In this document: one piece after another, positions 1 through 7,869 of the stretch
How positions within the stretch are numbered: the first letter of the stretch is position 1
How the letters are laid out: each line of letters starts with the position of its first letter
Origin: Weeksellaceae bacterium
GTDB taxonomy: Bacteria > Bacteroidota > Bacteroidia > Flavobacteriales > Weeksellaceae
Assembly: GCA_019459455.1 (NCBI GenBank)
Contig: JAIBEX010000009.1
Location: 496,001-560,000, forward strand
DNA: 64,000 nucleotides
Reading direction: 5' to 3'
Translations under genes and position numbers: made by a program
The notes under the pieces: model-generated
Databases searched by the model: none
Seen by the model: only the letters and a program-made list of their open reading frames with translations
What the model was told of the DNA's origin: nothing

Positions 1-1
1 G

Positions 2-868
2 CAACTTCCGGACATCCCTGCAGAAAATATTGTGGGTGAACCGATGATGAAAAATACCGCTGCCTGCAACATTTATATGGCCAGCAAAATCGCCGGAAAA
101 TCGCCCGATGCGAACCTGATCATCCTTCCTGCAGATCATTTGATTTTAAAGGAGCAGACCTTTCTGGAAAAGGTAAATTATGCTTTTGAACTCGCTTCGA
201 AAAACGACTATCTGATTACCCTGGGAATTACACCAACGCGTCCCGATACGGGTTATGGCTATATTCAGTTCATTGAAAAGCAAGGTTCAGAGGTTGCTAA
301 GGTGAAAACTTTTACAGAAAAACCGAGTCTGGAAATCGCAAAGGCATTTTTGGATAGTGGCGATTTTCTGTGGAACGCCGGAATTTTTGTCTGGAATGTA
401 AAAAGTATTACGAAAGCCTTCGAAAGTTATCTTCCCGAGATGGCCGAGCAGTTTATCTCCTGTGAATACAATACAAGCAAGGAGGTGGACTGCATTGAAC
501 TTATTTATCCAAAAGTGAACAAGATTTCCATTGATAACGGAATCCTGGAAAAGGCCAAAAACGTTTATGTAATTCCTGCAGACCTCGGTTGGAGCGATCT
601 GGGCACCTGGACTTCCGTCTATGAAAATGCAGAGAAGGAAGAAAATAAGAACGCCGTGAATTCCCCTTATGTAATAACGTACAACGCTAAAGGAAATATC
701 GTTCGCCTGAAAAACAACAATAAAGCGGCCATCATTGACGGGCTGAAGAATTATATCATCGTAGATACGGACAAAGCGCTGTTGATCTGTCCGCGGGACA
801 ACGACCAGCTCATCAAACAGTATGTGCAGGATTTGAAGAATTTCAAAAAAGGAGATAAATTTTTATAA
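2..868 (+). CDS. manC: Mannose-1-phosphate guanylyltransferase, 5' end cut by the window edge
   Basis: This enzyme makes GDP-mannose from mannose-1-phosphate and GTP in the cytoplasm, for exopolysaccharide or lipopolysaccharide sugars. The reading frame is open to the first base. It enters in the family's LPDIPAENIVGEP segment, so the N-terminal nucleotide-binding GGxGxRxxP loop lies outside the window. Visible family features include ILPADH (the metal-binding Asp region), GITPTRPDTGYGYI, the FTEKP sugar-binding motif, the WNAGIFVW segment and the SDLGTW motif near the C-terminus. There is no fused phosphomannose isomerase domain, so this is the short monofunctional type. A GTG codon at position 32 could be mistaken for a start, but the homology continues upstream of it. 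ManC versus another hexose-1-phosphate nucleotidyltransferase rests on these motifs. Confidence 0.9.
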   Translation, partial: QLPDIPAENIVGEPMMKNTAACNIYMASKIAGKSPDANLIILPADHLILKEQTFLEKVNYAFELASKNDYLITLGITPTRPDTGYGYIQFIEKQGSEVAKVKTFTEKPSLEIAKAFLDSGDFLWNAGIFVWNVKSITKAFESYLPEMAEQFISCEYNTSKEVDCIELIYPKVNKISIDNGILEKAKNVYVIPADLGWSDLGTWTSVYENAEKEENKNAVNSPYVITYNAKGNIVRLKNNNKAAIIDGLKNYIIVDTDKALLICPRDNDQLIKQYVQDLKNFKKGDKFL

Positions 869-948
869 ACCTCATGTACTAAGTTGGTGGGATTTTTGTT
901 TAATAAAGAACAAGATGCTGTTTGATTGCACGGTTATCTACTATTAAA

Positions 949-1656
949 ATGAAAAAATTTATATTCTTCAGTCTTCTTATTACTGCAAATCTCGTTCTTT
1001 CGCAGGAAAAGAAGGTGACGCTGATTACTTCAGATAGCATACTTAAAAACCTTCTTCCCAACCAAAATCTGGATTTTTGGACCGTAGTGTATTATGTTGA
1101 TAAGAAGGATCATCTGGTAAAATCGTACGGAAAAGGGAGCTATGTTCCTATGTCCGAGGGTTTCAGAATTAACCCTCATGAGCAGGGATTTTATTATATC
1201 GCGTATGGAAAGGGAGGAAAAACATCTTATGCTGCCGACCTGGAGTCGCTCCGTACCTTTATCGGAGAAATAGATAATGGAGAAGAGGCTGCGCTGGCCG
1301 CTCTGACAAACGGTTATCTGATTGATTTTGAATTCAAGGATTATGCGGCAAACTATGAAGATAAAGGCAGTTATTTTTTAGTAGACGCCGGGAAAGTGAG
1401 TTCCCTGAATTGTCCGTTGGCAAAAACTCACTATTCTATGATGGTTGATAAGAAAAGCGGAGCAATTACAGAAGAGAAAGATCTGGGCCAGTATTTCGAG
1501 TTATACGGCAAGGACTGCAAGAATAACCCGCATTACAGTGCGCTCGACAAGCAGATTGAGGAGGCAAAACTGCGTGCTGAAGAACAGAAAAAAATACAGA
1601 AGGAGATCACAATGAAAATGGAGAAAAGACTCCGTAAACTTCAAAGGAAAGACTAG
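949..1656 (+). CDS. Secreted protein of unknown function
   Basis: The product is 235 residues. It starts with a clear signal peptide (MKKFIFFSLLITANLVLSQ), probably cleaved after the Ser-Gln common in flavobacteria, so a periplasmic or surface location is likely. A frame extension reaches position 922, but the Lys-rich start at 949 fits a signal peptide better. I recognise no domain. The mature part has Gly/Tyr-rich segments, two cysteines (SLNCPLAKTHYSMM and YGKDCKNNPHY) that could pair, and a highly charged helical tail (about residues 200-235) rich in Lys, Glu and Arg. Its stop overlaps the stop of the convergent peroxiredoxin gene within CTAG. Function unknown. Confidence 0.75.
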   Translation: MKKFIFFSLLITANLVLSQEKKVTLITSDSILKNLLPNQNLDFWTVVYYVDKKDHLVKSYGKGSYVPMSEGFRINPHEQGFYYIAYGKGGKTSYAADLESLRTFIGEIDNGEEAALAALTNGYLIDFEFKDYAANYEDKGSYFLVDAGKVSSLNCPLAKTHYSMMVDKKSGAITEEKDLGQYFELYGKDCKNNPHYSALDKQIEEAKLRAEEQKKIQKEITMKMEKRLRKLQRKD

Positions 1657-2105
1657 TTTTTTTTCAGAATTTGCTGGGCAGCTTCTTTGGATTTTACCTT
1701 ATCTATGACCCTTACGCAGATTCCTTCTTCATTGAAAATAAAAGTGGTACGTACAATTCCCATATAGGTTTTGCCAAAAGTTTTCTTTTGCTGCCACACC
1801 CCAAACTTTTCAATGATTTCCCTGTTTTCATCAGCCAGCAAATCGTATTGAAAACCGAATTTCGTGTGAAAAGTTTTCTGTTTTTTAACCGAATCCGCTG
1901 ATATTCCAATAAGTTCGAATCCTTCTTCTCTTAGGTTTTGCAGATGATCATTTAGATTACAGGCTTCCACCGTGCAGGTTGGAGTATTGGCTTGAGGATA
2001 AAAAAAGATGACCAGCTTTTTACCGGCAAAGTCCGAATCTACAACTGTTTTTCCATCCTGGTTCTTAACTTCAAAGACGGGTAAACGGTCTCCCACTTTC
2101 AGCAT
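1653..2105 (-). CDS. bcp: Thioredoxin-dependent thiol peroxidase (Bcp/PrxQ peroxiredoxin)
   Basis: A 150-residue cytoplasmic peroxiredoxin that reduces hydrogen peroxide and organic peroxides using thioredoxin. The AhpC/TSA fold is clear: FFYPQANTPTCTVEACNLND holds the peroxidatic Cys (in TPTC) and a second Cys five residues later, the PrxQ/Bcp arrangement. It continues with GISADSVKKQKTFHTKFGFQYDLLAD and a family-typical C-terminus. The motif reads TPTC where TPGC is more usual. Length is normal for Bcp. The gene is divergent from nth across a 32-base gap holding both predicted promoters, so these two stress and repair functions share a control region. Confidence 0.92.
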   Translation of the reverse strand: MLKVGDRLPVFEVKNQDGKTVVDSDFAGKKLVIFFYPQANTPTCTVEACNLNDHLQNLREEGFELIGISADSVKKQKTFHTKFGFQYDLLADENREIIEKFGVWQQKKTFGKTYMGIVRTTFIFNEEGICVRVIDKVKSKEAAQQILKKN

Positions 2106-2111
2106 AATGTT

Positions 2112-2119
2112 TAATTTTG
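2112..2119 (+). promoter_or_regulatory. Predicted -7 element of nth
   Basis: TAATTTTG matches TAnnTTTG and ends 18 bases before the nth ATG at 2138. No clear -33 TTTG is visible upstream. The box lies 2 bases from the oppositely directed -7 box of bcp. Confidence 0.5.
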
Positions 2120-2121
2120 CT

Positions 2122-2153
2122 CAAATTTAAATTTAAAATGACAAAAAAGCAAA
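2122..2153 (-). promoter_or_regulatory. Predicted promoter of bcp
   Basis: Read leftward, TAAATTTG (2129-2122) matches the Bacteroidota -7 element TAnnTTTG. TTTG (2153-2150) lies 20 bases further upstream as a -33 element, inside the first codons of nth. The start codon of bcp is 16 bases downstream of the -7 box. Confidence 0.6.
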
Positions 2154-2761
2154 GGGCAGCAACCGTATTGGCGGAACTGGAAAAACTGTATCCCACCGTA
2201 CCCGTTCCCCTACACCATACTGATGCATTCACGCTTTTAGTCGCAGTCGCACTTTCGGCTCAATCGACGGACCGCAAGGTGAACCAGATTACTCCACGGC
2301 TCTTTGAAGCCGCAGGTTCCCCGTTTAAAATGAAGGAACTTGATGTTTCTGAAATTAAAGAATTTATAAAAGAAATCGGGCTGGCTAACCAAAAAGCAAA
2401 AAACCTGCAAAGAATGGCCGAACTGTTGGTTGAAAGGCATAATGGTAATGTACCCCAAACCTTTGAAGAACTTGAAGCCCTGCCCGGAGTCGGCCACAAA
2501 ACGGCCAGCGTTGTAATGAGCCAAGCCTTCGGTGTTCCGGCATTTCCTGTGGACACCCACATTCACCGGCTTATGAAACAGTGGAAACTGACCTCGGGCA
2601 GGAATGTTGTCGAAACTGAAAGGGATGCAAAGAAAATTTTCCCAGAAAGCAGCTGGAATAAATTGCATTTACAGATCATCTATTACGGCCGGGAATTTTC
2701 GCCGGCCCGCGGCAGTCAGGACAGGGATTTTTTAACTAAAATGCTTTTTAAAAAAGAGTAA
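2138..2761 (+). CDS. nth: Endonuclease III family DNA glycosylase/AP lyase lacking the Fe-S cluster cysteines
   Basis: Base-excision repair enzyme for oxidised pyrimidines, 207 residues from the ATG at 2138 (the frame extends to a TTG at 2117, inside the promoter region). The helix-hairpin-helix with the catalytic lysine is ELEALPGVGHKTA (Lys121). The catalytic aspartate is in FPVDTHIHRL (Asp139). QSTDRKVN is the usual minor-groove loop region. E. coli Nth ends with a C-x6-C-x2-C-x5-C [4Fe-4S] loop. Here the matching segment (about residues 182-207, YYGREFSPARG onward) has no cysteine, and the whole protein is cysteine-free. Both catalytic residues are intact, so activity is expected. Confidence 0.92.
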   Translation: MTKKQRAATVLAELEKLYPTVPVPLHHTDAFTLLVAVALSAQSTDRKVNQITPRLFEAAGSPFKMKELDVSEIKEFIKEIGLANQKAKNLQRMAELLVERHNGNVPQTFEELEALPGVGHKTASVVMSQAFGVPAFPVDTHIHRLMKQWKLTSGRNVVETERDAKKIFPESSWNKLHLQIIYYGREFSPARGSQDRDFLTKMLFKKE

Positions 2762-2773
2762 TTGTGAATATTT

Positions 2774-4567
2774 TTACTGTTTCCTTGCCCATACCGCCAT
2801 TTTGCGGTCCAGCACATCCAGCGGAAGGCATCCCTGATTCAGTACCTCATCATGAAATTTTGCAAGACTGAACCGGCTGCCCAACTCATTCTCATATTTA
2901 TTCCTGAGCTCACGGATCTTAAGACTGCCGATCTTGTACCCCAACGCCTGTCCGGGCATGGCCATGTAGCGTTCGACTTCGGCTGTGGCACCTGCTTCGT
3001 CATAGGCAATATTCTTCAGAAAATACTGGATGGCTTCTTCTCTGTTAATTCTTCCCGTATGCAGACCGGTGTCCACCACTAATCGCACGGCTCTCAGCAT
3101 CTGGTCGCTCAGATACCCCATTTTTTGATAGGGATCCGTATAAAGACCAAATTCAGGACCCAGGGTTTCGCAGTAATGAGCCCAACCTTCCCCGTACGCC
3201 CCCAGCCATCCGAAGCGCATGAACTTAGGAAGATCCGTATTTTCCTGCTGAAGGGAAACCTGGTAATGGTGTCCCGGAATCGCTTCGTGCAGAAATAAAG
3301 ACTCCATTCCGGAGGTTACGTTGAATTTTGTAGGATCAGGAAGTGGGATGTAGAAGATCCCGGGCCGTTTGCCGTCTGGGGTGCCCTGCATATATTCAGC
3401 GCTGGCACTGGCTTCACGAAATTTCTCGGTTTGTCTGATTTCAAAGCTTGTTTTTGGGGTTGCGCTGAACATGCTCTTTAATTTCGGGGTAATTTTCTTC
3501 AGAATTCCGTTGAACGCATCCAGAACTTCCTTTTCGGTTTTGTAGGGCATCGCCTTCTGATCGCTTTTCACATGGGTAATGAATTCTTCCAAGGTACCGC
3601 TGAACCCAACCTGCTGCTTGACCTTTTCCATTTCGGCGCGCAGCATGGCTACTTCAGCAAGACCGGTTTTATTGATTTCTTCCGGGGTTTTATCGGTCGT
3701 TGTCCAGCTTTTGGCGTAATAAGCATAGATTTCTTTTCCTTTAGGCAAGGCATTTATGCCGTCGGAATTTCTGCTCTTAGGCAAATATTCGGTTTCCAGG
3801 AAATCGCCCATCTGTGTATAGGTTGGGATTATTTTTTTAATGATCATTTCCTTATATAGAGCGGTAAATTTCTCTTTCTGTGCAGTGCTGAAATTCTTAG
3901 GGAAATTTTTTATGGGTCCGTAAAATATATTTTTGTCAAAATCAGGAGTTATGAGTTCTTCGGCCTTCATTTGCGGGATCATTTTAACTACAAGTTTTTT
4001 AGGCAGTACATGATTGCTGGCGATCCCGGCCCTGAAATTTTCGGTAGCCGTATCCATCCACTGTGGAAATTTGTCCGCCCTTTTCAGCCAGTCATCGTAG
4101 TCTTTTTCTGTTTTGAAAGGTTGGCTTCCCTGTCCGCTTCCCAAAAGGGGGAAGTCCAGCGGTAGCCCCCCAAACTGGGTAAAAGGGATGTACTCGGGAT
4201 GATATGCGTAGCGCTCAATTTTGTCCTTCAGCGTAAAATCGAGGACGTCATAAATGGTCTTTTCTTCATCGCTCAACTTTTTATAATCCACTTTATCCAA
4301 CTGTTTCTGGACCGAATGATAGAAGGAAATCTCGCCGGAAATATAATCTTTGTCTATGTTAATGGGCAGCTGGTCGTTATATCGGGTGTCGCCCTGCACA
4401 GTCGCTTCAAGCGGGTAGAGTTTCAGGTACTGCTCGTAGTAATTGGATGCGATGGAATCAATCTCAATGGGTGTTACTTTGGTAAGCGGTGAATCGGTCT
4501 TTTTGCAGGAAAACAAAAGGAGACTGACCGCAAGGGTCAGGAACGTTTTATAAAGGAGACGGCTCAT
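2774..4567 (-). CDS. DUF885 family lipoprotein, putative metallopeptidase
   Basis: A 597-residue protein with a lipoprotein signal (LLLFSCKK, predicted lipid-modified Cys at about residue 21), so probably anchored in the outer or inner membrane facing the periplasm. The DUF885 family shows a zinc-peptidase-like signature, here FLHEAIPGHHYQ, with a downstream acidic helix AYGEGWAHYCE that could supply the third ligand. The C-terminal AMPGQALGYKIG and SLAKFHDEVLNQG segments are also typical. The substrate is unknown. The stop is close to that of convergent nth. Length matches other Bacteroidota members. Confidence 0.88.
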   Translation of the reverse strand: MSRLLYKTFLTLAVSLLLFSCKKTDSPLTKVTPIEIDSIASNYYEQYLKLYPLEATVQGDTRYNDQLPINIDKDYISGEISFYHSVQKQLDKVDYKKLSDEEKTIYDVLDFTLKDKIERYAYHPEYIPFTQFGGLPLDFPLLGSGQGSQPFKTEKDYDDWLKRADKFPQWMDTATENFRAGIASNHVLPKKLVVKMIPQMKAEELITPDFDKNIFYGPIKNFPKNFSTAQKEKFTALYKEMIIKKIIPTYTQMGDFLETEYLPKSRNSDGINALPKGKEIYAYYAKSWTTTDKTPEEINKTGLAEVAMLRAEMEKVKQQVGFSGTLEEFITHVKSDQKAMPYKTEKEVLDAFNGILKKITPKLKSMFSATPKTSFEIRQTEKFREASASAEYMQGTPDGKRPGIFYIPLPDPTKFNVTSGMESLFLHEAIPGHHYQVSLQQENTDLPKFMRFGWLGAYGEGWAHYCETLGPEFGLYTDPYQKMGYLSDQMLRAVRLVVDTGLHTGRINREEAIQYFLKNIAYDEAGATAEVERYMAMPGQALGYKIGSLKIRELRNKYENELGSRFSLAKFHDEVLNQGCLPLDVLDRKMAVWARKQ

Positions 4568-4661
4568 ATTCGTTATTTGGAAAGGCTAAATTAATTATAA
4601 TTTCCAAAATCAAACTTTTTAAAATAATCTAAAAAAAAAATCAGCGATTCGGTCAATTTTT

Positions 4662-4669
4662 TATCTTTG
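4662..4669 (+). promoter_or_regulatory. Predicted -7 element upstream of the acidic hypothetical gene
   Basis: TATCTTTG matches the Bacteroidota TAnnTTTG box, 49 bases before the start codon at 4719. No obvious -33 TTTG is present. Confidence 0.4.
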
Positions 4670-4718
4670 CTAAACGGTTTAATACTCAATTGACTAACAT
4701 TAATTTTTTTCTTCTAAA

Positions 4719-5180
4719 ATGAAAGGGATTTTAAAAATCTACCATCCGGACGAAACCCTTAAATATCATATCAAAAGCACCTACTGCAAGGCCGTGTACA
4801 GCAACAGCCAACATTTGCTGGAGGTTGAGGTTATAACGGACGAGTCGCTGGACCATGTTGATGATGATTCTCTGCAGTATAATTTCCCGCAACTTTCATT
4901 TGAGGTCGTTGATTTTCCCGTGGAAGATTCCGAAATTGAGGGGAAAACCTTTTCCATAAACGATTCCGACGAAGAGACCTACACCGAAGTCGACCTTTTT
5001 GATGATGAAGAAGCTTATCTTTATGATAATGAACTTTCTTTTGAGAAGAATGGTGACGGGATCCTGCAACTGTGCTGGATGGGTCAGATCGATGATTTCT
5101 ATACCGGTTCCGATGAACCCATCCTGTTTAAACTTAAATGTCACTTCAAGCAGGATGATATTATAGTAGAGGAAGAATAA
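4719..5180 (+). CDS. Acidic cytoplasmic protein of unknown function
   Basis: 153 residues with no signal peptide or membrane segment, and strongly acidic (clusters such as DDEEAYLYDNE and DESLDHVDDDS). I recognise no family. Alternating hydrophobic and charged residues suggest a beta-rich fold. It is a single gene between a predicted promoter and a predicted terminator, divergent from the DUF885 gene. The codon pattern resembles its neighbours, so it looks like a real native gene. Confidence 0.7.
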   Translation: MKGILKIYHPDETLKYHIKSTYCKAVYSNSQHLLEVEVITDESLDHVDDDSLQYNFPQLSFEVVDFPVEDSEIEGKTFSINDSDEETYTEVDLFDDEEAYLYDNELSFEKNGDGILQLCWMGQIDDFYTGSDEPILFKLKCHFKQDDIIVEEE

Positions 5181-5235
5181 GGCGTGATTTTTAAGTTACT
5201 CAACTATTCCCAAAATTCAAAAATCACATTATCTT

Positions 5236-5258
5236 AAGACTTTAAAAAAGCGTCTTTT
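5236..5258 (+). terminator. Probable rho-independent terminator
   Basis: AAGAC and GTCTT flank an A-rich loop, followed by a run of eight T. The short stem is a weak point, but the position, about 55 bases after the 4719-5180 gene, fits. Confidence 0.5.
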
Positions 5259-5324
5259 TTTTGTAATTATCTTTACTTTAACCAAATAAATCGGCTGAAG
5301 ACGGGCTTTTTAACAATATTACCC

Positions 5325-5332
5325 TATTTTTG
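5325..5332 (+). promoter_or_regulatory. Predicted -7 element of the exbB-exbD-tonB operon
   Basis: TATTTTTG matches TAnnTTTG and lies 31 bases before the exbB ATG, downstream of the preceding terminator. Confidence 0.5.
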
Positions 5333-5363
5333 TCGTTGAAGTTCAATAATCAAAAAATATAGA

Positions 5364-6044
5364 ATGTTTTTACAGACCCCTACTCAAATTGTAAACACAA
5401 CCACCGAAACACACGTATTTTCTCTCTGGGAAATCCTTTTCAGCGGCGGAATCATAGGAAATTCAATTATGATCGCCATTTTTCTCCTTGGAATCCTGGC
5501 TCTTTACATCTTTCTTGAAAGATATTTTTTCATCAAAAGGTCCTCAAAGGAAACGCCTAACTTTCTTGAGAACATTAAGGATTTTGTGCAGGAAGGCAAA
5601 ATACAGACCGCAGTAGATTACTGTAAAACAATCGATTCCCCTGAAGCACGGATGATTGAGAAAGGACTGGCAAGAGTAGGGCGGCCCATTTCCGATATTT
5701 CCAATGCGATGCAGAACCAGGGACAACTGGAGGTTTCCAAGCTGGAAAAAAACCTGAATATCCTGGCTTCGGCTTCCGGAGCTGCGCCAATGCTGGGCTT
5801 TTTAGGAACTGTGGTGGGGATGATCATGGCCTTCTTTGAGATTTCTAATGTTACTGGAGCCGTAAGTCCAAAACTGCTCGCTTCCGGCATTTATACTGCC
5901 ATGGCCACAACCGCTGTTGGCTTGTTTGTTGGGATTCCCGCTTATTTTTTCTACAATATACTGGTGACCAATGTGGACAGGCTCGTTTTAAAGGTCCAGA
6001 CACATGTTAATGAATTTCTGGATGCGCTGAACAAGCCACTTTGA
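5364..6044 (+). CDS. exbB: MotA/TolQ/ExbB family proton channel protein
   Basis: 226-residue inner-membrane protein of the ExbB/TolQ family, which with ExbD makes the proton channel that powers TonB. Three membrane segments are visible: about residues 30-52, 135-160 (LGFLGTVVGMIMAFF) and 172-195 (AMATTAVGLFVGIPAYFFY). The small-residue-rich ASGAAPMLGFLGTVVGM stretch is the family core. It is first in a tight operon with exbD and a TonB-type gene, so the complex probably energises TonB-dependent outer-membrane receptors. TolQ is the alternative, but the TonB neighbour favours ExbB. Confidence 0.9.
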   Translation: MFLQTPTQIVNTTTETHVFSLWEILFSGGIIGNSIMIAIFLLGILALYIFLERYFFIKRSSKETPNFLENIKDFVQEGKIQTAVDYCKTIDSPEARMIEKGLARVGRPISDISNAMQNQGQLEVSKLEKNLNILASASGAAPMLGFLGTVVGMIMAFFEISNVTGAVSPKLLASGIYTAMATTAVGLFVGIPAYFFYNILVTNVDRLVLKVQTHVNEFLDALNKPL

Positions 6045-6110
6045 TATCGCAAACAACCATAAAATCTTAGAAACCACACCAAATTAAGACAGCATCAAAC
6101 CTTATCATTG

Positions 6111-6512
6111 ATGGAATTAAAAAGAAAGAACAGAGTAAATGCGGAATTCAGCATGGCTTCAATGACAGACATCATCTTTCTGCTGTTGATATTTTTTATG
6201 ATTACAAGTTCTGCAATAAGCCAAAGTGCCATTGATGTAAAGTTGCCTAAGGCAGATGCCACGAATCCGAGCGTTCAGGATCCTTCTACGGTGACCATTA
6301 AACCCGATGGCAAATATTTTGTAAACGATAAGGAAATTCCAAAGGAACAGCTTGAAAACTATCTGGTCAATGAACTTAAAGGAGAGAACAATCCTGCTTT
6401 TACCATCAGAGCCGACGAGAATACCAAACATAAGGACGTAGTCTTTGTAATGGCCATCGCAGAAACCTATAAGTTTAATTTAGCAATCGCAACCACACAG
6501 GAAGAAGAATGA
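6111..6512 (+). CDS. exbD: ExbD/TolR family biopolymer transport protein
   Basis: 133 residues. It has a short cytoplasmic N-terminus, one membrane helix (SMTDIIFLLLIFFMIT) with the conserved membrane aspartate that carries protons, and a periplasmic domain. The ATG at 6111 is chosen because the upstream extension uses only a TTG at 6108 and adds one residue. The last bases overlap the next start in ATGA, indicating translational coupling with the TonB-like gene. With ExbB it forms the stator of the Ton motor. Confidence 0.92.
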   Translation: MELKRKNRVNAEFSMASMTDIIFLLLIFFMITSSAISQSAIDVKLPKADATNPSVQDPSTVTIKPDGKYFVNDKEIPKEQLENYLVNELKGENNPAFTIRADENTKHKDVVFVMAIAETYKFNLAIATTQEEE

Positions 6513-7390
6513 GTTTAGCCATAAAACATAAGGATTTTGAAGAGAGAGACCGCCGCAAAAGCGCGGCCATAACCTTTATAGTCTCTTTACTGGTTTTTTT
6601 GGGCATTTTCTTCTATAAGTTTACTAAAATCACAGAAAAGCCGGAGGAAATCACCACCATGCTCATCAACTTTGGTGACAACCGGAATGGGAATGGTGCT
6701 GAGGAACCCGCCGAAGAGGAAGGGAGCCTGGCCGCTGTTCAGGATATTTCAGTTCCGGAGCCTGCGGAGCAAAATGTTACCAAATCGCAGCAGGAAATGA
6801 GCGCACAGCCCATTCAACCTGTCGTGAAAGAAAGAGTTTTAACAGGCAGTAATACCAGAGTTACGACTCCTAAAACTGAAAAAACAGTCAAAACAGTCAG
6901 CAAAACCTCTGCTAAAACCGCCGTTACGAAACCGGCCAGCGTAAAGACTTCATCTAGTAAAGCGACCACTGCCAATTCCAGGACCGGGAGTGGCGATGGC
7001 AAAGGAACAGCCGCCATTGGTAATCTAATAAAAGGAAGAGGCACAAAGACCGGTACTCAGGGAACGAGTGGTACTATTGGAAATGCCGGAGATCCTTTGG
7101 GAGGCGATGGCAATGGCGATAGCAGGATTGGTGTAGACAGAAACCTTGTCGGATTCATTCCCGGAACAGAGGGCAGGGGTGGTTCGCAACCTCAGAATAA
7201 TTGTACAGCAACCGGTACCATTTCTATAGCCTACACGGTAGATAAAGCCGGAAACGTAGTTTCTGCCAGACGTTCCGGCGGCATTTCAGATGCCTGTGTT
7301 GTTTCAACCTCCATTTCGTGGGTAAAGAATTATGTTAAAGCGGAAAGAGCGGCTACCTCCTCCACAGGAACCTACAGGATTACGTTTTAG
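6509..7390 (+). CDS. TonB-like energy transducer
   Basis: 293 residues: a basic cytoplasmic N-terminus, one membrane helix (about residues 21-37), a long disordered periplasmic spacer rich in Ser, Thr, Lys, Ala and Gly (about residues 60-210), and a small C-terminal TonB-like domain (about residues 225-293) with GTISIAYTVDKAGNVVSARRSGG. The C-terminal domain contains two cysteines (NNCTATG and SDACVV), a possible disulphide. The spacer is Thr/Lys and Gly rich instead of the Pro-Lys repeat of E. coli TonB. It is the third gene of the exbB-exbD operon and is translationally coupled to exbD. Confidence 0.82.
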   Translation: MSLAIKHKDFEERDRRKSAAITFIVSLLVFLGIFFYKFTKITEKPEEITTMLINFGDNRNGNGAEEPAEEEGSLAAVQDISVPEPAEQNVTKSQQEMSAQPIQPVVKERVLTGSNTRVTTPKTEKTVKTVSKTSAKTAVTKPASVKTSSSKATTANSRTGSGDGKGTAAIGNLIKGRGTKTGTQGTSGTIGNAGDPLGGDGNGDSRIGVDRNLVGFIPGTEGRGGSQPQNNCTATGTISIAYTVDKAGNVVSARRSGGISDACVVSTSISWVKNYVKAERAATSSTGTYRITF

Positions 7391-7426
7391 GGATATAAGT
7401 ACTTCATACCAAACCCCCTCGCATAA

Positions 7427-7822
7427 CTAGCTTCCAAGAAACTTATTCAGTTCACCGATTCGTGCCATAACGGGCAGAGAAAAGATCTGGCTTTTCTGAA
7501 GCCACATTTCATAATAGAGCTTTGCTTTTTTCGCAAAGTCAGTATTTGCAACTTCTTTATATTTGTAAAAGAAGAGGTTTCCTAAGAGGTCGTAGTAGGC
7601 GATGTGGTGGGCTGTATCTTTCGATTCTACCCATTCTGTAATAGCTTCAGAATTTTTAGCAGCCAGGTCCTCAAACGTCATTTTAAAGACATCCTTCATC
7701 TGGGTCTCAAAAATCACCTGTTCATCTGCCAACTTCCCTTCATTCTTACCCAGCAACCTGTTGGCAAGCATCTCTGAAAACTGCTTTACAATGCGGATAA
7801 TGTAGTCTTTGTCATGTATCAT
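7427..7822 (-). CDS. Conserved hypothetical helical protein
   Basis: 131 residues, no signal peptide or membrane helix, predicted all-alpha. The N-terminus (DKDYIIRIVKQFSEMLANRLLGK) resembles small DUF6483-type proteins, but I am not certain of the family. It lies 47 bases downstream of the SpmAB-like gene on the same strand and may be transcribed with it. Function unknown. Confidence 0.65.
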   Translation of the reverse strand: MIHDKDYIIRIVKQFSEMLANRLLGKNEGKLADEQVIFETQMKDVFKMTFEDLAAKNSEAITEWVESKDTAHHIAYYDLLGNLFFYKYKEVANTDFAKKAKLYYEMWLQKSQIFSLPVMARIGELNKFLGS

Positions 7823-7869
7823 ATTCGGTTCGCTTTAATAGTTTTAAGCCACTGGTGATTTTTTTCAGT

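Noticed and set aside
6814-7044. Antisense open frame within the tonB-like spacer, giving a hydrophobic Leu/Val-rich product.
   Set aside because: It is the reverse of the low-complexity Lys/Thr/Ala spacer; no promoter or ribosome site, and composition follows from the sense codons.
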